A DNA stretch of 64,000 bases from Blasia pusilla (taxonomy: Eukaryota; Marchantiophyta; Marchantiopsida; Blasiales), in NCBI GenBank assembly GCA_050084515.1, contig CM114273.1, forward strand, positions 27,466,001-27,530,000. The letters run 5' to 3'. The position numbers were made by a program, and so were the translations under genes. Below the pieces are notes generated by a model that saw only the letters and a program-made list of their open reading frames with translations, was not told where the DNA came from and made no database searches. Below, piece after piece: positions 12,735 through 25,245 of the stretch; within the stretch, counting starts at the first letter, position 1; each line of letters begins with the position of its first letter.

Positions 12735-14343
12735 GAAATTGGTATGTGTGATTTTTGAGCTCGTAGTCACAACTCCATTTTGCTCAAAACTTTGCAAGAG
12801 TGCTACAAACGCAAGTTGGGAAAGTTTGACATGATGAGAAATGAAAAGACCTTATTTCCATTGAAGGTTTAGTGGTTGGAGACCAAAAGTACTATTTCCA
12901 TTGAAGGTCTGATGGTTCGGGTCCAAAAAAGAGTTAGAAATTTTTAGGGTTTTGCTCACAACTTTATTTTTCCTAAAACTTGGTAGGAGTTCTAGGGCCA
13001 CCTTGGAGACCATGTTGGAAAAATTACAGCTCAAGATGAAAAAGTTGGACAAGATGAAAAATGGAAAAAAACTTATATTGGTAGAAGGTCTAATGGTTTG
13101 GGTCCAAAAAGGAGTTAGAAATTTTTGAGCTTTTTCTCACAACTTCATTTTGCCTCAAACTTAGCAAGATTTCTAGATGAACCTTGGGGACCAATGTGGC
13201 CAAATTGTAACTCAAGATGACAAAGTTGGACAAGATGAAAGATGAAAAATCCTTATTTTCATAGAAGGTCTGATGGTTCGGGTCCAAAAAGGACTTGGCA
13301 AATTTTGAGCTTGTGGTCCCAAATCCATTTTGCTTGAAAAATAGCAAGACTACTAGATGCACCTTGGAGACTATGTGAGCCAAATTTCACTTCAAGATGA
13401 GAAAGGTGGAGAAGGTGAAAAATCATAAGACCTTCTTTTCATTCAACGTTTAATGGTTCGGGTACAAAAAGGAGTTAGAAATTTTTGAGCTTTTTCTCAC
13501 AACTTTACTTTGCTTGAAACTTGGCAAGATTGTTAGATGCACCTTGGGGACCATGTTGGCAAAATTTCAGCTCAAGATGACAAATTTGGACAAGATGAAA
13601 AACACCATTTTTTCATAGAAGGTTTGATGGTTTGGATCCAAAAAGGAGTTAGTAATTTTTGGGCTTTTGCTCATAAAGCCATTTTGCATGAAACTTGGCA
13701 AGACTGCTAGATGCACCTTGGAGACCATGTGGGCCACATTTTACCTCAAGATGAGAAAGGTGGAGAAGGTGAAAAATCATAAGACCTTCTTTTCATTCAA
13801 GGTTTAATGGTTCGGGTCCAAAAAGGAGTTAGTTACTTTTGAGCTTTTGTTCACATCTTCATTTGAATGAAAATTGGCAAGACTGATAGATGCATCTTGG
13901 GGACCAATGTGGCCAAATTGCACCTCAAGATGACAAAGTTGGACAAGATGAAAAATGAAAAAACCTTATTTTGGTAGAAGGTCTAATGGTTCGCGTCCAA
14001 AAAGGAGTTCAACATTTTTGAGGTTTTGCTCAAAACTCCATTTTTCCTAAAACTTGGCAAGAGTCCTAGATGCACCTTCGGGACCATGTTGGAAAAATTT
14101 CAGCTCAAGATAACAAAGTGGGACAAGATGAAAAATGACAAAATCTTATTTTGATACAAGGTCTAATGGTTAGGGTCTAAAAAAGAGTTGAAATTTTTAG
14201 GGTTTTGCTCACAACTTCACTTTGCCTAAAACTTGGTAAGAAGGCTAGTGCCACCTTGGCAACCATGTTGGCCAAATTGCAGCTCAAGATGACAAAGTTG
14301 GACAAGATAAAAAATGGAAGAATCTTATTTTGGTAGAAGGTCT
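12735..14343 (+). repeat. Tandem array of about 178-bp units, left part
   Basis: About nine head-to-tail units of 175-182 bp. Each has GGTCCAAAAAGGAGTTAG, then TTTTTGAGCTTTT.CTCACAACT, then GCAAGA, then ACCTTGGGGACCATGT, then CTCAAGATGACAAAGTTGG and AGAAGGTCTGATGGTTCGG. Landmarks fall near 12,920, 13,105, 13,280, 13,460, 13,636, 13,816, 13,995 and 14,176. The array is cut inside a unit at 14,343 by the CACTA element and resumes at 41,990. Short open frames inside it are repeat artefacts. Confidence 0.9.
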
Positions 14344-14357
14344 CACTAGTACAAAAA
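14344..14357 (+). repeat. CACTA left terminal inverted repeat
   Basis: CACTAGTACAAAAA pairs with the right end CACTAGTAGAAAAG (reverse complement of 41,976-41,989). The first eight bases are identical. Confidence 0.93.
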
Positions 14358-14379
14358 CCCCCTCTGCATGACTTAGAAA

Positions 14380-14760
14380 AATGACTAGATGTTACTCAAA
14401 CCGGGCTTGTGTGACTAAGTAATTACTTAACTAGACTCTAGTAATAAAAATTACTCCTAGTCATATAAGTTGTTCCTATAATCGAGGGTAGTCTTATCTG
14501 AGTTTTTTTTTAAAAATTCAACATTGTCACTAAATATGACTTCACCTAGTTATTTTTTATGACTAGGTTAAGTCATAAACAATGACTAGACAAGTCATAA
14601 AGAATGACTTGTCTAGTCATAAAGAATGACTGGACAAGTAATAAAGAATGACTAGATTCATTAAGAATTGACTAGGCAAGTCATTAAGAGTGACTACTCA
14701 AAGTAATAAATAATGACTTCATGCGTCATAAAAGAATGACTAAGAGTCATTAAAATAAAA
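14380..14760 (+). repeat. CACTA left subterminal repeat region
   Basis: Many direct and inverted copies of a short motif around AATGACTAGACAAGTCAT and its variants, such as AAAGAATGACT and TGACTAGG. Dense subterminal repeats are the known binding sites of TNPA-type proteins in Spm-like elements. GACTCT and GAGTCAC motifs near the right end (41,880-41,960) are the weaker counterpart. Confidence 0.8.
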
Positions 14761-15477
14761 TGTCATTTATAATCCTATTCACTAACAATATCCAAATAAC
14801 AACTATATCAGTTATTATGTATGACATATTGCTTTATTGCTGACAGAAATATGTACATGAAATTGGTATTTTAGTCCATTTTGTATCCATGAATATGAAT
14901 TACTCCTTCCTACCTATCCTCCCTACACCTATCACTACTTCTCTTACATCCATGCAATGGAGATGCCATTATGTATTTGTTGTACAGTCCTAATGCTACC
15001 AGCATCATGTGAAAACATACAAGCACATTACTCATGTACCAACCCATCCATGTTATAGCATTTGATCAGATCAGTTTTTCACAGTAAAAGATCCTTATCT
15101 ATTGAAAGATACAACTAGCAAATGTTTCTTTCATCCAATTGTGGCCATAAGTTCAAAGCTACAAAGTGTATCCATACATCCTAAAATGGACTATTTTCTT
15201 ACGTCAGAAGAATGCCTAGTGAATTATAGTGAAAGACGCTCATCAATGGAAGAACACAAAATCTACTTCTCAGTGCAAACTCCCCCTGTGATATTCTCAA
15301 AATTGAGACAAGAAAATCCAAGTACATCTCAATTGTCACACTCAAAATTGAAACACAAACATCAAATTCCTCTACTTATGAGTATAAAAGTTACAAGTAT
15401 ATGGAGATCGCCACACTCAAGAGGGATGTCAAAGGGAAGGTTTACTTAAAAATTCTACACACAAAGTGAAGGTGCTC
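14761..15477. other. Non-coding end region of the CACTA element
   Basis: It lies between the subterminal repeats and the 3' end of the minus-strand gene. A 115-codon plus-strand frame (15,102-15,449) has no recognisable features, and I do not call it a gene. Confidence 0.5.
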
Positions 15478-16309
15478 TTATTTCTGAGAAGGCATAACAA
15501 GATGAGATGGCCATAACACTACACTATCAATGGCATCTCCAACATAAATCTGCGGTGGATCGTCAGCCATATTTGGAAATGGCCATACATATTTCTTCTT
15601 GTAAACCTCTCTCAAATGGTGAACAGAATGCCCATTTGGAATGTCACATCCATGGAAAGTAGAGCAACCATCATGCAAGCTGCCATAACCTACAACCACA
15701 GAGGGGTTCTCACGTGATATCAACTGCTGCAACGGAGGCACAACAAATTTCAACACTGGCTTGGTAGCCTCTCGGATCCTCTTCCAGAGTGTCACTCTTC
15801 TCACCACCATTGGCTTTTGCAGAAGATCAAAATGATCCAACTCCATGGATCCACTACTCCCCAACATCCTTGCACTGTCCTCATTCTCCTCTGAAAATAC
15901 CGTGGCCTCCAAATTGCATCTTCGCAATGTCCTCACTTGGCGTTTTCCTACAACGGCGGGGCCCTCATCTGTGGTCTCTACAATCACAATCAATAAGAAA
16001 CTTTAACTATCCTTTCAAATAGATCATGGTTTTCAACAACTTCAAAGTAAAATGCACAACATCACTGTGAACTCACATACCTAAACTCAAAGGATCACTT
16101 GCAAACACAGTACCATTAATCTCTTTTGTGCATCCCTTTTTCTTTGGACCAGTTGGTGCAATGCCAAAAATTGTATCTAGTCCTCTTACTATATGAACAC
16201 CCTTGGCAACCTGTGGAAGAAGTGGAGGCGATGGCACAATAGTGACCAGCTCCGAAGAGGGTGCACTCTCCCTTGAAGGTGGTCCGGTGATTGGGTGAGG
16301 AGAGGACAC
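15478..16309 (-). pseudogene. CACTA second gene, 3' exons (DUF8039-like domain)
   Basis: Two minus-strand exons are joined by a plausible intron (donor GTATGTGAG just below 16,073, acceptor near 15,994). The upstream exon (16,073-16,309) contains GLDTIFGIAPTGPKKKGC. The downstream one (15,478-15,993) ends with an FHGCDIPNGHSVHHLREVY stretch and an IYVGDAIDSVVLWPSHLV stretch. This D..V...L..V / VGDA...V.WP.HLV pattern resembles a C-terminal domain (DUF8039 type) common in plant CACTA second ORFs. Together with the Ptta/En-Spm exon at 18.3-18.6 kb it marks the TNPA-position gene of this element. The domain name rests on my recall of the family. Confidence 0.65.
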
Positions 16310-16315
16310 TCAACG

Positions 16316-17600
16316 GTGTTGTGTCGAGAGCCTTTCTTCGAGTAAGGGCAGGCCTTCTAGCTGCGGCAGACGTAGTCGATGCAAGGTGAACTCTCTAAGA
16401 AGTTCTCCTTTTTCAATATAAAATTATTATGTATACTCTCCATTCTCTCACGACATGTATCACAAATGGAAGTGCCGAGGCGATCACTTCTTCGTAACAT
16501 CGGGCCCCGAAATTCCTAACTATAAAATCCCTATCAACTACTTTACGCTTGTACACGAGGAAGATAGCACAACTAGTGTTAAACCCTACTTGTGCATGCC
16601 TATTGACGTCCATGGATCGCTATATAAGGATATACAAAGTACAATCCCATGTCCTTCCATATGTGACGATAGGAAGAATCACCAGAGTTGGAGATTGCAT
16701 GACTTAGTTCATGAACGCCTCCCCAAAGTGATAAACTAAATAACGAGTGAACCAGTGCCTATCTACAAAGAGTACCTTGACATGGTAAGGATCGAGGAAA
16801 GGAAAGTCGGGCACAACTCGTGCTCCACCCCTATCTATGCTTGACAGATCGACATTCTCTACTCTTCTCAAGAATGGGCTTTGGCAGAATTATTCTCCCA
16901 AGAGGGGTAATCCACTCTCATTGGAAAAAAATAAGCCAAAACATTCACTATTTTAGTATGACTAAAATCCTCTAAGGTGACAAGCCTCTCATCTCCACAC
17001 ACCCCTCTCGAAGAATAGACCATGGTCAAATTACTCTCCCAAGAGGGGTGATCCACTCTCATTGGAAGAGCAAGCAATCCCAAAGCCATACACTCAAGAG
17101 TGACACAAGCGATTGAAGATCTGAAATAGAAGGTGATGAACCCTTGAAGGTCCCTCCTCTTTATATACTCACAAATGATCCACAAGAGTACGAAATAGAG
17201 CTAATCTTATCTTGTGCCACATGGCTTCCTCTCAAGGCTTAGCCAATTACATTTTGACACAAGTAGATTTCCTCTTATCTCTTCCAAAATATCTTCTTTT
17301 TCCCACTTGATATTTTCCAAATTATCCCAACTAACCTAGCCACCAACCAAGACTACTTTTGTTTTTCATTAAAGCACCAACCTCACTACTTTACTTTTAT
17401 AAAATCATCTTTTATTTATTATCTCTTTTCCTAAAGTTGGGCTTGCTTAAAAGAGGCATCATAAAGAGGTTTAAACATGGGAATTTCCTTTTCCTAAGCT
17501 AATTTACTTAATACTAATAAAATTCTATCTAACATTTAATGAGGAAGGAGTTGACAAACTGGCTGATTTTACCATACGACAACGACATAGAGGCAAGTGC
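16316..17600. other. Intronic or inserted sequence within the CACTA second gene
   Basis: No domain is recognised. A plus-strand frame (16,455-16,739) is unassigned. The segment with ACTCTCCCAAGAGGGGTGATCC occurs twice (about 16,885-16,930 and 17,028-17,073), a small local duplication. AT-rich DNA follows to 17,600. Confidence 0.4.
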
Positions 17601-17601
17601 T

Positions 17602-19709
17602 TTATAGGAGGAGGTCTCGATCACTAACTCCATGAGGAGAGGATACAACTCTTGGATTTTCCGATCTCTCCTTTGAACCCCTTATGTCCTCACGGTCCCT
17701 TCTCAAGCTCATGGAAATCAATTCCATCAACTTTGTGAAGTTCTCTTGTTGATTAGCAATAGCAATCTTTATGCTTGCATCTAGCATGTCCAAGCTGCTG
17801 GAGAATGCATCCATGCGATCAAATATATAAGTCACAGACTCAGGCAAAAACTCCTCCATAGACTTTAATCAAGCGAAGACCGCGCGGGATAGCCAGGCTT
17901 GGCTATACTCTCGTGGAGACTCCGCTCTATCAGCTCAGATGTTCCTGGCGCTTGAAATACAAGACCTGGATCTCAATCTATATCAACAGGCATGTACTAG
18001 AAATACACTAGATTTACCTCTACTCTTAAGCAACCAGATGCAAATACATGCTTTGACACTGCACTTGTACTATAACTCCTTTGGTTCTTTGCCTCCTCAT
18101 GCACCTGTGCTTTAGTAGGGGTTTTCCCCTTCTCTTTTCTCTACAATATATGTTACACTGACCAAGTTCAGTCTACCAAACACCAATTGCAAAACTATAT
18201 GCATGGTGGTAATAGAAATTAAAGATGGGTCCTTCAATATTATTCATACTAGGCGCTCTGCAATTGGTGCATTCCCTTTTCTTCCTGCAGGGTTTGGATT
18301 GGTCACCGCTGCCTATGTTTTGGACATCTACTCACTCTTTGTCTTTGCACTCTCGCTGAGGAAGTGCGTAAGTAATCTCCCCCATTGGTTGGGGTCTACA
18401 TGAGGTGGTGGGGCCACTTTCTTGCCTCCTCCAGCTTCTTTCCATGTCTGACGCAATCTAAATCTCTCCGTCTTGAGTATTCGTTGTGCATATTCCTCCA
18501 AACATGGAACAGCCACTTCATTGTCATTGTTTCCAACATACTCCCATCTAGCAGAAATATCATTCAACACCTAATTCCAATCCCCTGAGTGTTGGTCTGA
18601 AAAATTCACAATGGAGATGTGAAGCCATCGCAACACCTCGCCTCTAAAAATCTTCATGCCACCTATTCTTTCCTTCTGAAGTTGTGGTGATCCAACCAAA
18701 GTTGTTCACATCCACTTTTCCGACCTTCACCCCCTTGCCTTGCACACTGCTCTCAGTCACTAAGTTTGGTGTGTATGTTGTCCCTACGCTTGCCCATCGC
18801 AAGCCTAGAGTCATATAGTTTGTTGCACACATGAATATCTTCAGTCAAGACTACTGCCCACTTTGCAAATCTTTATGCCTACAAACAAACTCTATGCATT
18901 GATGTCAGGTCACTTACTAATTAGTGAAAATACAAGGAAGAAATTCTCCAAATAGGGATGATACTTCTGTATATATATGTAACTTGCTATTACCTGTAGC
19001 CTTTGTCATTTGCATTCCTTGAGTGGGTCCTAGCTCCAACCATTGAGGTTGTCCATATATTTCTGCAGTGCTATTATTGAGTCCATAAAGGTATTGGCTA
19101 CTTCCAAACCGATCTTGACTATTTGGCACTGCATGATAGGGTCCCTCGGTGTAGTTGGAGAATCCACCTTGCATAGAGTCTACACATGACATATATGTCA
19201 GTGTAGTACAGACACATCACACAACCTTCCCACCATCATCCTATGATGTATAATGAAAGAGAAATTTGAGATTGCAAATGGATAGATTCGTACTATTCCA
19301 CCCTTGCCTCCTTGACAATATCCGCCGTATAACGAACTTGGCTTGGAGTTCTGTGTATGGGGTCAATCTCTACCACCTTGAGACATGCTTGCCTATCCCT
19401 CTCCACTATATTTTACACCCACTTGCTGTTTGAGAGGAATACAACTTTCAGGTACACCACCGGGTGCAACATCTCTTGCCCAAGTAGCTTGCCCCCCAAC
19501 TGTCCCTTTTCTGCCAATGCAATGCAACCCGCCAATTAGAGACAATTTCTTTCAAATGCCACTAACCTTGAAACACAATGGTAAACACACATCTTGTCTA
19601 ATAGAAACTAAGAAATTACCTGCTTCTTAGTTCCCCCAATAGTTGATGGACAGGGCTCCTTAGGTGCCCGAAGCTTATGTGAGCCTGATTGACCCTCTTC
19701 ACCAAAGTC
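17602..19709 (-). pseudogene. CACTA second gene, middle exons (Ptta/En-Spm domain)
   Basis: Exon-like blocks in minus-strand order: about 19,709-19,630 (GEEGQSGSHKLRAPKEPCP, ending at a GTAATTT donor); 19,192-18,917; 18,832-18,644 (MTLGLRWASVGTTYTPN); 18,570-18,328; and 17,859-17,602, a helix-rich stretch with LMELISMSLRRDREDIRG. The 18,570 block has the plant Ptta/En/Spm transposase signature: EEYAQRILKTERFRLRQTWK, then a PPPHVDPNQWGRLLTHF segment and SAKTKSE. In related proteins this continues into an N-K/N-R stretch; here stops follow. The family is a DNA-binding partner of TNP2. The 5' part of the gene lies at 32,311-33,125, separated by the MULE-like element. Confidence 0.75.
19700..19709. 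repeat. Left target-site duplication of MULE-like copy A
   Basis: CACCAAAGTC here and CACCAAGTC at 32,311-32,319 flank the nested element; they differ by one extra A. A 9-bp duplication is the usual size for Mutator-like elements. On the minus strand the site is GACTTGGTG inside an exon of the CACTA second gene. Confidence 0.75.
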
Positions 19710-20098
19710 GAGGTGCGGTAAGAGGAGAGGAAGAGAGGAGAGAGGAAACTACCTTCAACCGAAATAGATACTTGTTTTTAAAGAGAGTTTCCGTTGGGTT
19801 GAAGAGAGGAAACTTTTTGTGTGAATTGTTTTGAACTTTTTTGCTCAGTTATTAAGCAGTCCCACAGTATTTTTTTCCTCTTCCATATTTTGGCAACCCA
19901 TATGAGTTTGACCGGTTGCAAATTGCACAAAATTTAAGAAAACTGAAAAATTAGTGGAATCACGAGTGTGGAACCAATCACTTTTTCCATCCAAGGTCTG
20001 GAAACAATCTATCATTTGCCCTGGGCTGAATAGAGTTCAAGCTCAAAGTGAAGGTTCTGGAAAAATGAAAGTACAATCTAAAACCTCATTTTGCATCC

Positions 20099-23000
20099 TC
20101 AAAGTGGTTTGTTTAAAATACTTCGCACTTCTTTGAGGGATAGAATTGGTTGGTGGATTCCTACTCCTACCTCAGACTCTCTTAAAACTACCAACAACAC
20201 ATAGTACATGTGCTTACAAGGGAAATACCTTTTGCCACTTGTCTCTCTTTGGACAAAGTCATCACATGAACATGTGGGAAAGCAACAGATGTGCACCACA
20301 TACACCCCCGTGACACTTGAATTTACAGTGTTATTCATGACCCAATACATCCTTCCTATTCCATTGCCACTCAGGATATCTTTCATGGCGATGATCTCCA
20401 TTTTTTCCTCCCGAGCTGATGTAATTCGCTTTGCTCTCTCCACCATTGGCCTACACATTCTGTTTCTCTTCACCCCATTTCTAGACTCAAACAGAAATAG
20501 TGAATTGAGATCATCCACCTTCTCCGGGTACATGTTGACATCAATCTTGGGTTGAATACGAAATGCGAAGGTCTCTGTAATGCGAACATGCTCCGAACTT
20601 CCTCTGTCTACGAGTCTGAAACCGGCACTTGTAAGATTGTCCACTTCATCTTGAGTGCAGTTCGTACCTGCGGCAATGGGCCAAATCGTGGGGGTATTCC
20701 CCAGAGCTCCAATGGCGGCCGGATAAGACTTCCGGAAACCACAAGATTCATTTGGGTAGAAGAAGTACTTCAATTGATCCCCGGTCCTCGTGAAACGATC
20801 AAAGGTTTTGAGTCTCCAAAACCCAGGCAGTGGTCGTCCAGTCCTTGTACAATTCTTATTTAGGAAAGTGTTGCATGCTCTCCTAATGCCATCATATCTT
20901 GCCCTGCAAGTGGATCCACGTCTTGGGTTGCTCTGAGATATATGCCACCGTTTTAGGTTGCAATCCACCTCCATTACCGGAATCCCATATTGTTGAACCA
21001 CCCCACCGATCGGATGTTGCGAACTTCTAGCAACGGAGGGCTTTTGAAATAAAACACTCACTGATTTTGGAGAAGTTACTCCATCACAGATTTGGGAGCG
21101 GTCCGGGGTCCCCGAATACCTGGGCGGCGTAATTTCCTCATCCAAATCAATCACCGGATTCATTCCTCGATACTGCCTCTTCAACAGCCTGAAGTCAAGA
21201 TACTTATCTGGTCTCCACGAGTCTCGCTCGGACTGCTCTACCACCATGTGTATGGGACGTCTTGAAATGCGCCCACAAATATCCCCACCAATGTGTTCAT
21301 CTTGCTCGAGGGGAGTTCCTGCTACGCACCGGTTAAAGGCTTCCACATAGAGTTTTTCATCACCAGATCTCATAGCCGCCCTGACATAGAGCTCATAGAT
21401 CGAAGGCCCCCTTCCTTTTGTTATGCCTTTTGTGAGGAAGATATGGGATGCTGCAGACTGTAGCATTGCTCTTGCCTGGTCTTGTTGGCATGCCTCCACA
21501 AGTGAAATTCGTTGGCATGCTTGTGATGACCTCTAGGAGGAATGAACACTTTCTGCTCCACTTGTGTTGGGGCAGAGGGCATTTTCATGAATGTTCAATC
21601 CCTGCAAGGACGGAAATGTTAGATGGGAACGAAAATAGCTCAGAAGTCAAAGAAATAAGCTACCTGTCGGAACCAGATGGGTTGCAAGGCCCAGGCATCC
21701 CATGAACGACTCTATGACCCGTCGGGTCTCGACGTGTTGCAACACCCAAGAAACACCTACTGCAACCCGTCCGATTCCGACGGGTTGCAAGAACCTTTGG
21801 CCACTCCGGGCTGGAAGATCCAAGTGCAAGTCATCCGAAACCCATCCGGGTCGAACTATTTGCAGGCCTTGTATACATGCGACTTGCATACTTGTATACG
21901 GGTTGCACCAAAATTCTGGATGCAACCCGTCGGTTTCCGACTGGTTGCACACTCAGGAAACCCGTCCGTTTCCGACGGGTTACACACTCGGGCAACCCGT
22001 CCCATCCGACAAATTGCTTGGTTTCTTTGGTTTGAAATCCCTATAGTTCCCACGCTTCTCAACTTGAGCTGCAACTTTTCAAACAATTCTCAGCGTGAGC
22101 TTGATAAGACGAAATAGTGAACTCACCTGCCACATGAAGTTTCCCCATTGTCTCATACATACAGTCCACCAACTCAACCAAGAGCACAACTTTTTGTACT
22201 TCCCCTCAATCGCATGCTTCCTCCACCACCCATGAAGTTTTTCTTGGCATTCCATGGCCTGTTTCAAGGTTTTGCTGTCCTTGCAACGTTGGCGTAGAGT
22301 GACATGCTCTGTCCTCTTATTCTCCTTGATGCAAGATTTGGTATACTGGGTCACACACCGTTGCCAATGGAAAGCATCCGACCTTTCCCTCTCCGGTTGA
22401 ACCTCTCCACCCCATAACACTTCCCTGATAGCAATCCACCCAAGTTGTCCATTTTCCGCCATGAACCCATAAATTTTTGGAGGTGGCCTTTTGTTTTCCT
22501 TCACCATCTCCAATAAGAGTAACCAGCACATCTTCAAACTGCCAACGTCTTCCTTCTGCTTCTACTTCACACACAAATATAGTTTTGAGTCCCTTCTCCA
22601 CATGGTCATAAACGTGAGCACCCATTGTCAACCATCCGTTCAGCACTCTGTAGCAAATATCAAAGCTTACCCAGCTGTTGTAAAGATCTTCCCCTTCCTT
22701 CATTCGATCTATAAGATCGAGGCCACTCGACGGACCTGTGGTTGACATTTTGAAGACATAGGCCCTGGATCTCTCGCCTCCTTGGCCCATGAACTGCCAT
22801 CTCTAAATGAATGGAAATCTGGAGTTGGCCTTGATTCTGGTGATGGCATCCATTTGGCCGTCTTTCCATCCAGAACTCGTATTTGACGCAGCAAATTCCG
22901 GAAGCATTCAGGATCAGCGAGAAATTGCCCTGTCCAGGGATTCCAAGCAATTGTTCACAAATTTGTGATGCTGTTGTGAGCTTGATCACTCCGGGTTTTG

Positions 23001-24096
23001 AACCCGGAGAGTTTCTGTAGACCTCGGTAACTTTCTTCGCCACATCCTCCTTGATGTGTCTCTGAATTGCATCGGTCACAGGATGAGTGTGGGAGCCATC
23101 ATGAACTGCCAGCCTTGTGTACTCTGACGTGGAGCCCAAGTCGTGGACAATGAAAAATATGTATCCAGGACACGCTCCAACGCAGAAGGGGGATGCTTGA
23201 CAATGAGGACATCGATGGCCTCCCGGCGGTATGGTGGCACCGACCTCGTATGGAGTTTTTGCATTCTTGGGGGGTTGCGACGTATTGACTCGCCCGTTGC
23301 GCTCTAGATACGGGCATGCTGGACTTCTACACTCCAAGGCTCCAACGCATTGGCGGAGAGAGACAATCCAAGGACCATCTGGAATTGAAGCACTAGTCCG
23401 TTGAAGCCTGCACCATCGATGACAATCAGACTTTGTGTCCATACCCTTCAAGTGTCCTCCATCTTTCTTTTGAGTAGGAGCAGCAAGTGGAGGCAACTCA
23501 AAAAAGTAATTACCATCATACATGGGCGGAAGCTCGTCGACAAGAATGTGCTTGAACATTTTCAAGGCTAGAGATGATAGCAAACTATTGCCTGATACTC
23601 GCAAGAGGAACGAGTAGGCGGACAGAGGGATCGGTTGGTGTCCGATAAATCCACTGAGGTTGATAACATCCGGAATGTCTTCAGGCAGTACAACATTGTT
23701 ACGAGCATGTGAAGTTGGAGTCAAAGCTGGATCTACTGAGCTTGGAGTTGCAAACGTAGAGCTCGGTGCACTAGGAAATTCTCGACCGTCTACTTGGGAA
23801 ACAGAAGAATTCAAGGGCAAGCCGTAAACTCTATATTGACCATTTGCTAGAGGTAGGAGATTCCATACTTTATGGTCTAAAATCACTGGCTGGACTATCT
23901 CACCTATTATGTCCTCCGTACCGTCCATCCTAACATCCTTGGATACAAAGATGGTTCCAATTTGGAGAAGAAATCGAACTGAGAGAAATTTTTCATCCAC
24001 TGCTATGAAAGACTCACGAGCTTGCGGTCGAACGATTTCTGATTGAGGAAGGGCCGCTAGATGATTGCCACAAGTGAGCTTCACATAATTATCCAT
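20099..24096 (-). pseudogene. SWIM-domain MULE-like transposase, degenerate
   Basis: N-terminal part (24,096 to about 22,800): a 350-residue region with a Cys/His-rich stretch (CHRWCRLQRTSASI, LECRSPACPYLERNG, HRCPHCQASPFCVGAC, SHTHPV) like the zinc-binding N-termini of Mutator-type transposases. The core is frameshifted (22,790-22,080). It keeps a D-containing strand (SFDICYRVLNGWL), an FMAENGQLGWIAIREV element where the family usually has a D-N pair, and an ERERSDAFHWQRCV stretch. The last exon (21,499-20,099) ends with a SWIM zinc finger (CSCDDFVQRE...CKH). Several frames are broken between 22,900 and 22,100. I chose Met12 of the open frame (24,096) because a TATA-like box sits only 30 bp above the first ATG at 24,129. 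The intron at about 21,660-22,100 contains palindromes. Confidence 0.75.
21664..22016. repeat. Palindrome cluster in the transposase intron
   Basis: About six degenerate copies of the element's palindrome. The best is at 21,762-21,788 (GCAACCCGTCC..GACGGGTTGC); others lie near 21,717, 21,923, 21,958 and 21,994. The cluster sits between the core exons and the SWIM exon. Confidence 0.8.
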
Positions 24097-24158
24097 TCCC
24101 AAAAGATTCCAAAATGAGAAGACAAACAATTGGTATGAGAATGAGAATGAGAATGTTT

Positions 24159-24166
24159 AATTTATA
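24159..24166 (-). promoter_or_regulatory. TATA box candidate of the transposase gene
   Basis: On the minus strand, CTATAAATTAAAC lies about 65 bp upstream of the preferred start at 24,096. A GAGAATGA-type triplet repeat sits between box and start. Confidence 0.4.
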
Positions 24167-24249
24167 GTGAATAGGGACTCAGATTCTCCTGATAGAATTT
24201 GACTGACACGATGAAGTTTGGTAGTTGAAAATGTCTGACACAATGGATT

Positions 24250-25245
24250 CAATTCTGTTGCAACTTGTTGGAGTCAAGTGGGTTGCAGAATTTGGGAATC
24301 AGAGATGTTGGTTGCAAAGCATGCACTTCTTTTTGTTGGAACCTGTCGGAGTCCGTTGGGTTGGTACCCCCTTCTTGCCGACCAAAGGTTTTTTGAGTCG
24401 ATTTTGCTAGCATCAAACACAAGATATCGCCTGCATATGCTAAGGCAACCAATCATTGGGGACTTTTGCGGGATTATCCAACTCAGGGTAGATCTTGTGA
24501 CTTGTCGGATTGCAATGGGTTGCCTCGGAACTATGCGTTGTCGCATTGTTACCCGAGGGATAGAAAAGCGTGCAACCTATCGATAACCGACGGGTTGCCC
24601 TGGTACCTCGCCTATTAACCCAAGATAAGCAAAGCATGCAACCCGTCGGCTTTGGACGGGTTGCATGCTTCTGCCTCACCTTGTAACGCTAACATGAAGG
24701 AAGCGTGCAACCCGTCGATCTCCGACGAGTTGCACGGGTGATCGCCTTCTTGCTTGAAGACGGCGGAGGCGCGCAACCCGTCAGCCTCATACGGGTTGTG
24801 CAATTGCCTCACCTTGTTACACTTACATTAAGGAAGCGTGCAACCCGTCTGTTTCCGATGAGTTGCGCGGGTGCCGCACCTTCTTGCCCAAAGACGGCGG
24901 AGGCGCGCAACCCGTCGACCTCAGACGGGTTGCGCAAGTGCCTCGCCCTGTAACGCTTACATAAGGAAGCGTGCAACCTGTCGGCCTCCGACGAGTTATC
25001 CCAAGACCAGGGAAGCATGCAACCCACCGGAATCCGATGGGTTGCGCGGGTACTGCGCGTTCTTGTCCGAAGACGGCATAGGCGCGCAGCCTGTCGGTCT
25101 CCGACGGGTTGCGCAGGTACCTCGTGTTCTTGTCTGATGATGACAAAGGCGTGCAACCTGTCGGTCTCCGACGGGTTGCCACGAGGACGGATGCCTTGAA
25201 CCCTCGGGAAGCATGCAACTTGTCGAAGCCGTCGGGTTGGTTTTT
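24250..25245. repeat. Palindrome array in the shared bidirectional promoter region
   Basis: About fourteen copies of an inverted repeat with half-site GCAACCCGTCGG, a 2-3-base centre and the complementary half-site. They are spaced roughly 50-75 bp apart; from 24,570 the copies fall near 24,628, 24,705, 24,771, 24,838, 24,906, 24,970, 25,018, 25,087, 25,155 and 25,216. Spacers share GCGCGGGTACC..CGTTCTTG..CGAAGACGGCG. The array lies between the divergent transposase and methyltransferase-like genes, immediately upstream of a TATA box. Its placement suggests a regulatory role; that is inference. Confidence 0.9.

Noticed and set aside
12852-13383. Minus-strand frames with NHQTF / SFLDPNHQTF repeats (also 42,490-43,111)
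   Set aside because: They are translations of the 178-bp tandem units.
21677-22117. Plus-strand 146-codon frame
   Set aside because: It overlaps the palindrome cluster in the transposase intron on the opposite strand; repeat artefact.
24570-25245. CRISPR-like array (regular repeats with spacers)
   Set aside because: The repeats are palindromes in introns and the promoter of a plant transposon; spacers are related to one another and there are no cas genes.
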